Shown here piece after piece: positions 6,478 to 7,316 of a DNA stretch of 7,316 nt. This DNA is from Chryseobacterium gleum (GTDB lineage: Bacteria; Bacteroidota; Bacteroidia; Flavobacteriales_D; Sanyastnellaceae). Position 1 is the first letter of the stretch. The number at the start of each line of letters is the position of its first letter. The notes under the pieces are model-generated. The model saw only the letters and a list, made by a program, of their open reading frames with translations, made no database searches and was not told the origin of the DNA. The position numbers and the translations under genes are program-made. The stretch covers positions 1 through 7,316 of the forward strand of contig CAMDFE010000070.1 of the NCBI GenBank assembly GCA_945897395.1, given 5' to 3'.

Positions 6478-7316
6478 TTATTCGTTTGTCCAGTCTGCAC
6501 GGTTCATAGCACTCATAGCCCAAGGCGCTCCATTGTTCTCCACGTTGTTGAACATAGAGGTAATGCTATCGGGCGATTTAGATTCTTCCATGATTAAGTA
6601 TCTGCGAAGATCTACAAGCACTTCCATGGGGTTAATGTTTATCGGACAAGCGTCTGTGCAAGCGTTGCAGGTTGTGCATGCCCAAACTTCTTCTTCAGAG
6701 ATGTAATCGCGAATTAAGCTCTTTCCGTCTTCCACCCAAACACCTTTGTTTGCTGCTTTTGCATTTCCAATTTCTTCCATGCGATCGCGAACATCCATCA
6801 TTACTTTTCGTGGTGAAAGTAATTTGCCTGTTTGGTTCGCTGGACAAGCGGAAGTACATCTTCCACACTCGGTGCAGGAGTATGCACTTAGGAGTTGAGT
6901 GCGTTTCATGTCTGAAACATCTTTCACTCCGAAACGAGTGAATTCAACAGGCTCGACAACCGCATTCGGATCGAGCATCAACTTCACTTCATTCGTTACT
7001 GCTTTGTCGTTCGATAAACTCCCCGGCGATTGCAATTTGCTGAAATAGGTTGTTGGAAAAGCAAGTAGAATGTGCAAGTGTTTTGAATACGATAAGTACA
7101 CAATGAATCCGAGTATTCCTACAATGTGGAACCACCAGAAAAAGTGGCTTATTCCTTCTAAAGAGTGAGAAGAAAAGCTTGTTAGAAGAGGTTGGTAGAA
7201 CTGACTAACCCAGAATGAGGGAACACGGGCAGGCGTTGCGCTGCGAACGGTAAGAATGCTATCGGCAGCGTTCATGATAAGAAGTGCAGACATCAAAAGT
7301 ACCTCCACAATAAGAA
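6478..7316 (-). CDS. Membrane-bound (Fe-S) protein, HdrC/NarI-like, N-terminus beyond the window
   Basis: 278 codons plus TAA are visible. The frame stays open to the right edge (it starts LIVEVLLMS with no convincing start), so the N-terminal part lies outside; relatives are about 430-450 residues. The visible part begins in a membrane helix. A second helix follows, WWFHIVGILGFIVYLSYSKH, whose histidines (about residues 63, 79 and 81) resemble the heme b ligands of NarI/DsrM-type subunits. After a linker comes a ferredoxin domain with two [4Fe-4S] motifs: CTECGRCTSACP (C147, C150, C153, C157) and CTTCNACTDACP (C213, C216, C219, C223). The tail NNVENNGAPW is typical of the Bacteroidota family. 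It likely passes electrons between the quinone pool and the CCG partner encoded next; direction and donor are not known. Confidence 0.9.
   Translation of the reverse strand, partial: LIVEVLLMSALLIMNAADSILTVRSATPARVPSFWVSQFYQPLLTSFSSHSLEGISHFFWWFHIVGILGFIVYLSYSKHLHILLAFPTTYFSKLQSPGSLSNDKAVTNEVKLMLDPNAVVEPVEFTRFGVKDVSDMKRTQLLSAYSCTECGRCTSACPANQTGKLLSPRKVMMDVRDRMEEIGNAKAANKGVWVEDGKSLIRDYISEEEVWACTTCNACTDACPININPMEVLVDLRRYLIMEESKSPDSITSMFNNVENNGAPWAMSAMNRADWTNE

Noticed and set aside
6468..6500. GTG start giving an 11-residue extension of the CCG protein
   Set aside because: It would overlap the upstream gene's end by 23 nt, and the extension (MQTGQTNNSNN) looks non-conserved. The ATG at 6467 gives a 10-nt gap and a start like that of relatives.
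1..7316. CRISPR arrays, tRNA or rRNA genes, insertion sequences, attachment sites
   Set aside because: No repeated spacer-separated units, tRNA-like cloverleaf sequences, transposase motifs or flanking repeats were seen. Nearly the whole window is coding.

Overview
The window looks like chromosomal DNA from a member of the Bacteroidota, most likely a Flavobacteriales-type organism. The evidence is the family types present (Bacteroidota-style VWA protein ending in a membrane helix, paired HdrC/HdrB-like Fe-S proteins, FabG ending CGGMHM), moderately AT-rich DNA, no recognisable Shine-Dalgarno sequences before the starts, and TAA as the stop codon of every gene whose end is visible. No lineage was computed.

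All genes lie on the minus strand, so transcription runs from right to left. In that order they are: (1) the C-terminal 278 residues of a membrane-anchored, double [4Fe-4S] HdrC/NarI-like protein, cut by the right edge (7316-6478); (2) a CCG-domain HdrB-like Fe-S protein (6467-5682); (3) fabG, 3-oxoacyl-ACP reductase (5669-4923); (4) a large VWA-type membrane protein whose frame is broken by an in-frame TAA at 3335-3333 (4919-2832); (5) a Ca3427-like periplasmic-binding-fold protein with no signal peptide (2830-1970); (6) an ElyC/SanA/YdcF (DUF218) membrane-anchored protein (1959-1270); (7) a TPR-repeat protein cut by the left edge (1215-1). Gaps between the first six are 10, 12, 3, 1 and 10 nt, so they probably form one operon. 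The TPR gene follows after 54 nt and may be read through or have its own weak promoter.

The Fe-S pair is likely to form one membrane electron-transfer module. FabG is a housekeeping enzyme of fatty acid synthesis. The other genes are envelope or interaction proteins of unknown role, and nothing in the sequence shows that the whole set forms one pathway.

The most notable feature is the VWA gene. Two segments of 528 and 166 codons lie in the same frame, separated only by a single TAA, and together they make a full-length protein of this family type. This is either a recent nonsense mutation, a base-call error, or a functional split. No RNA genes, CRISPR arrays, insertion sequences or prophage genes were seen. 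No untranslated gap exceeds 54 nt.
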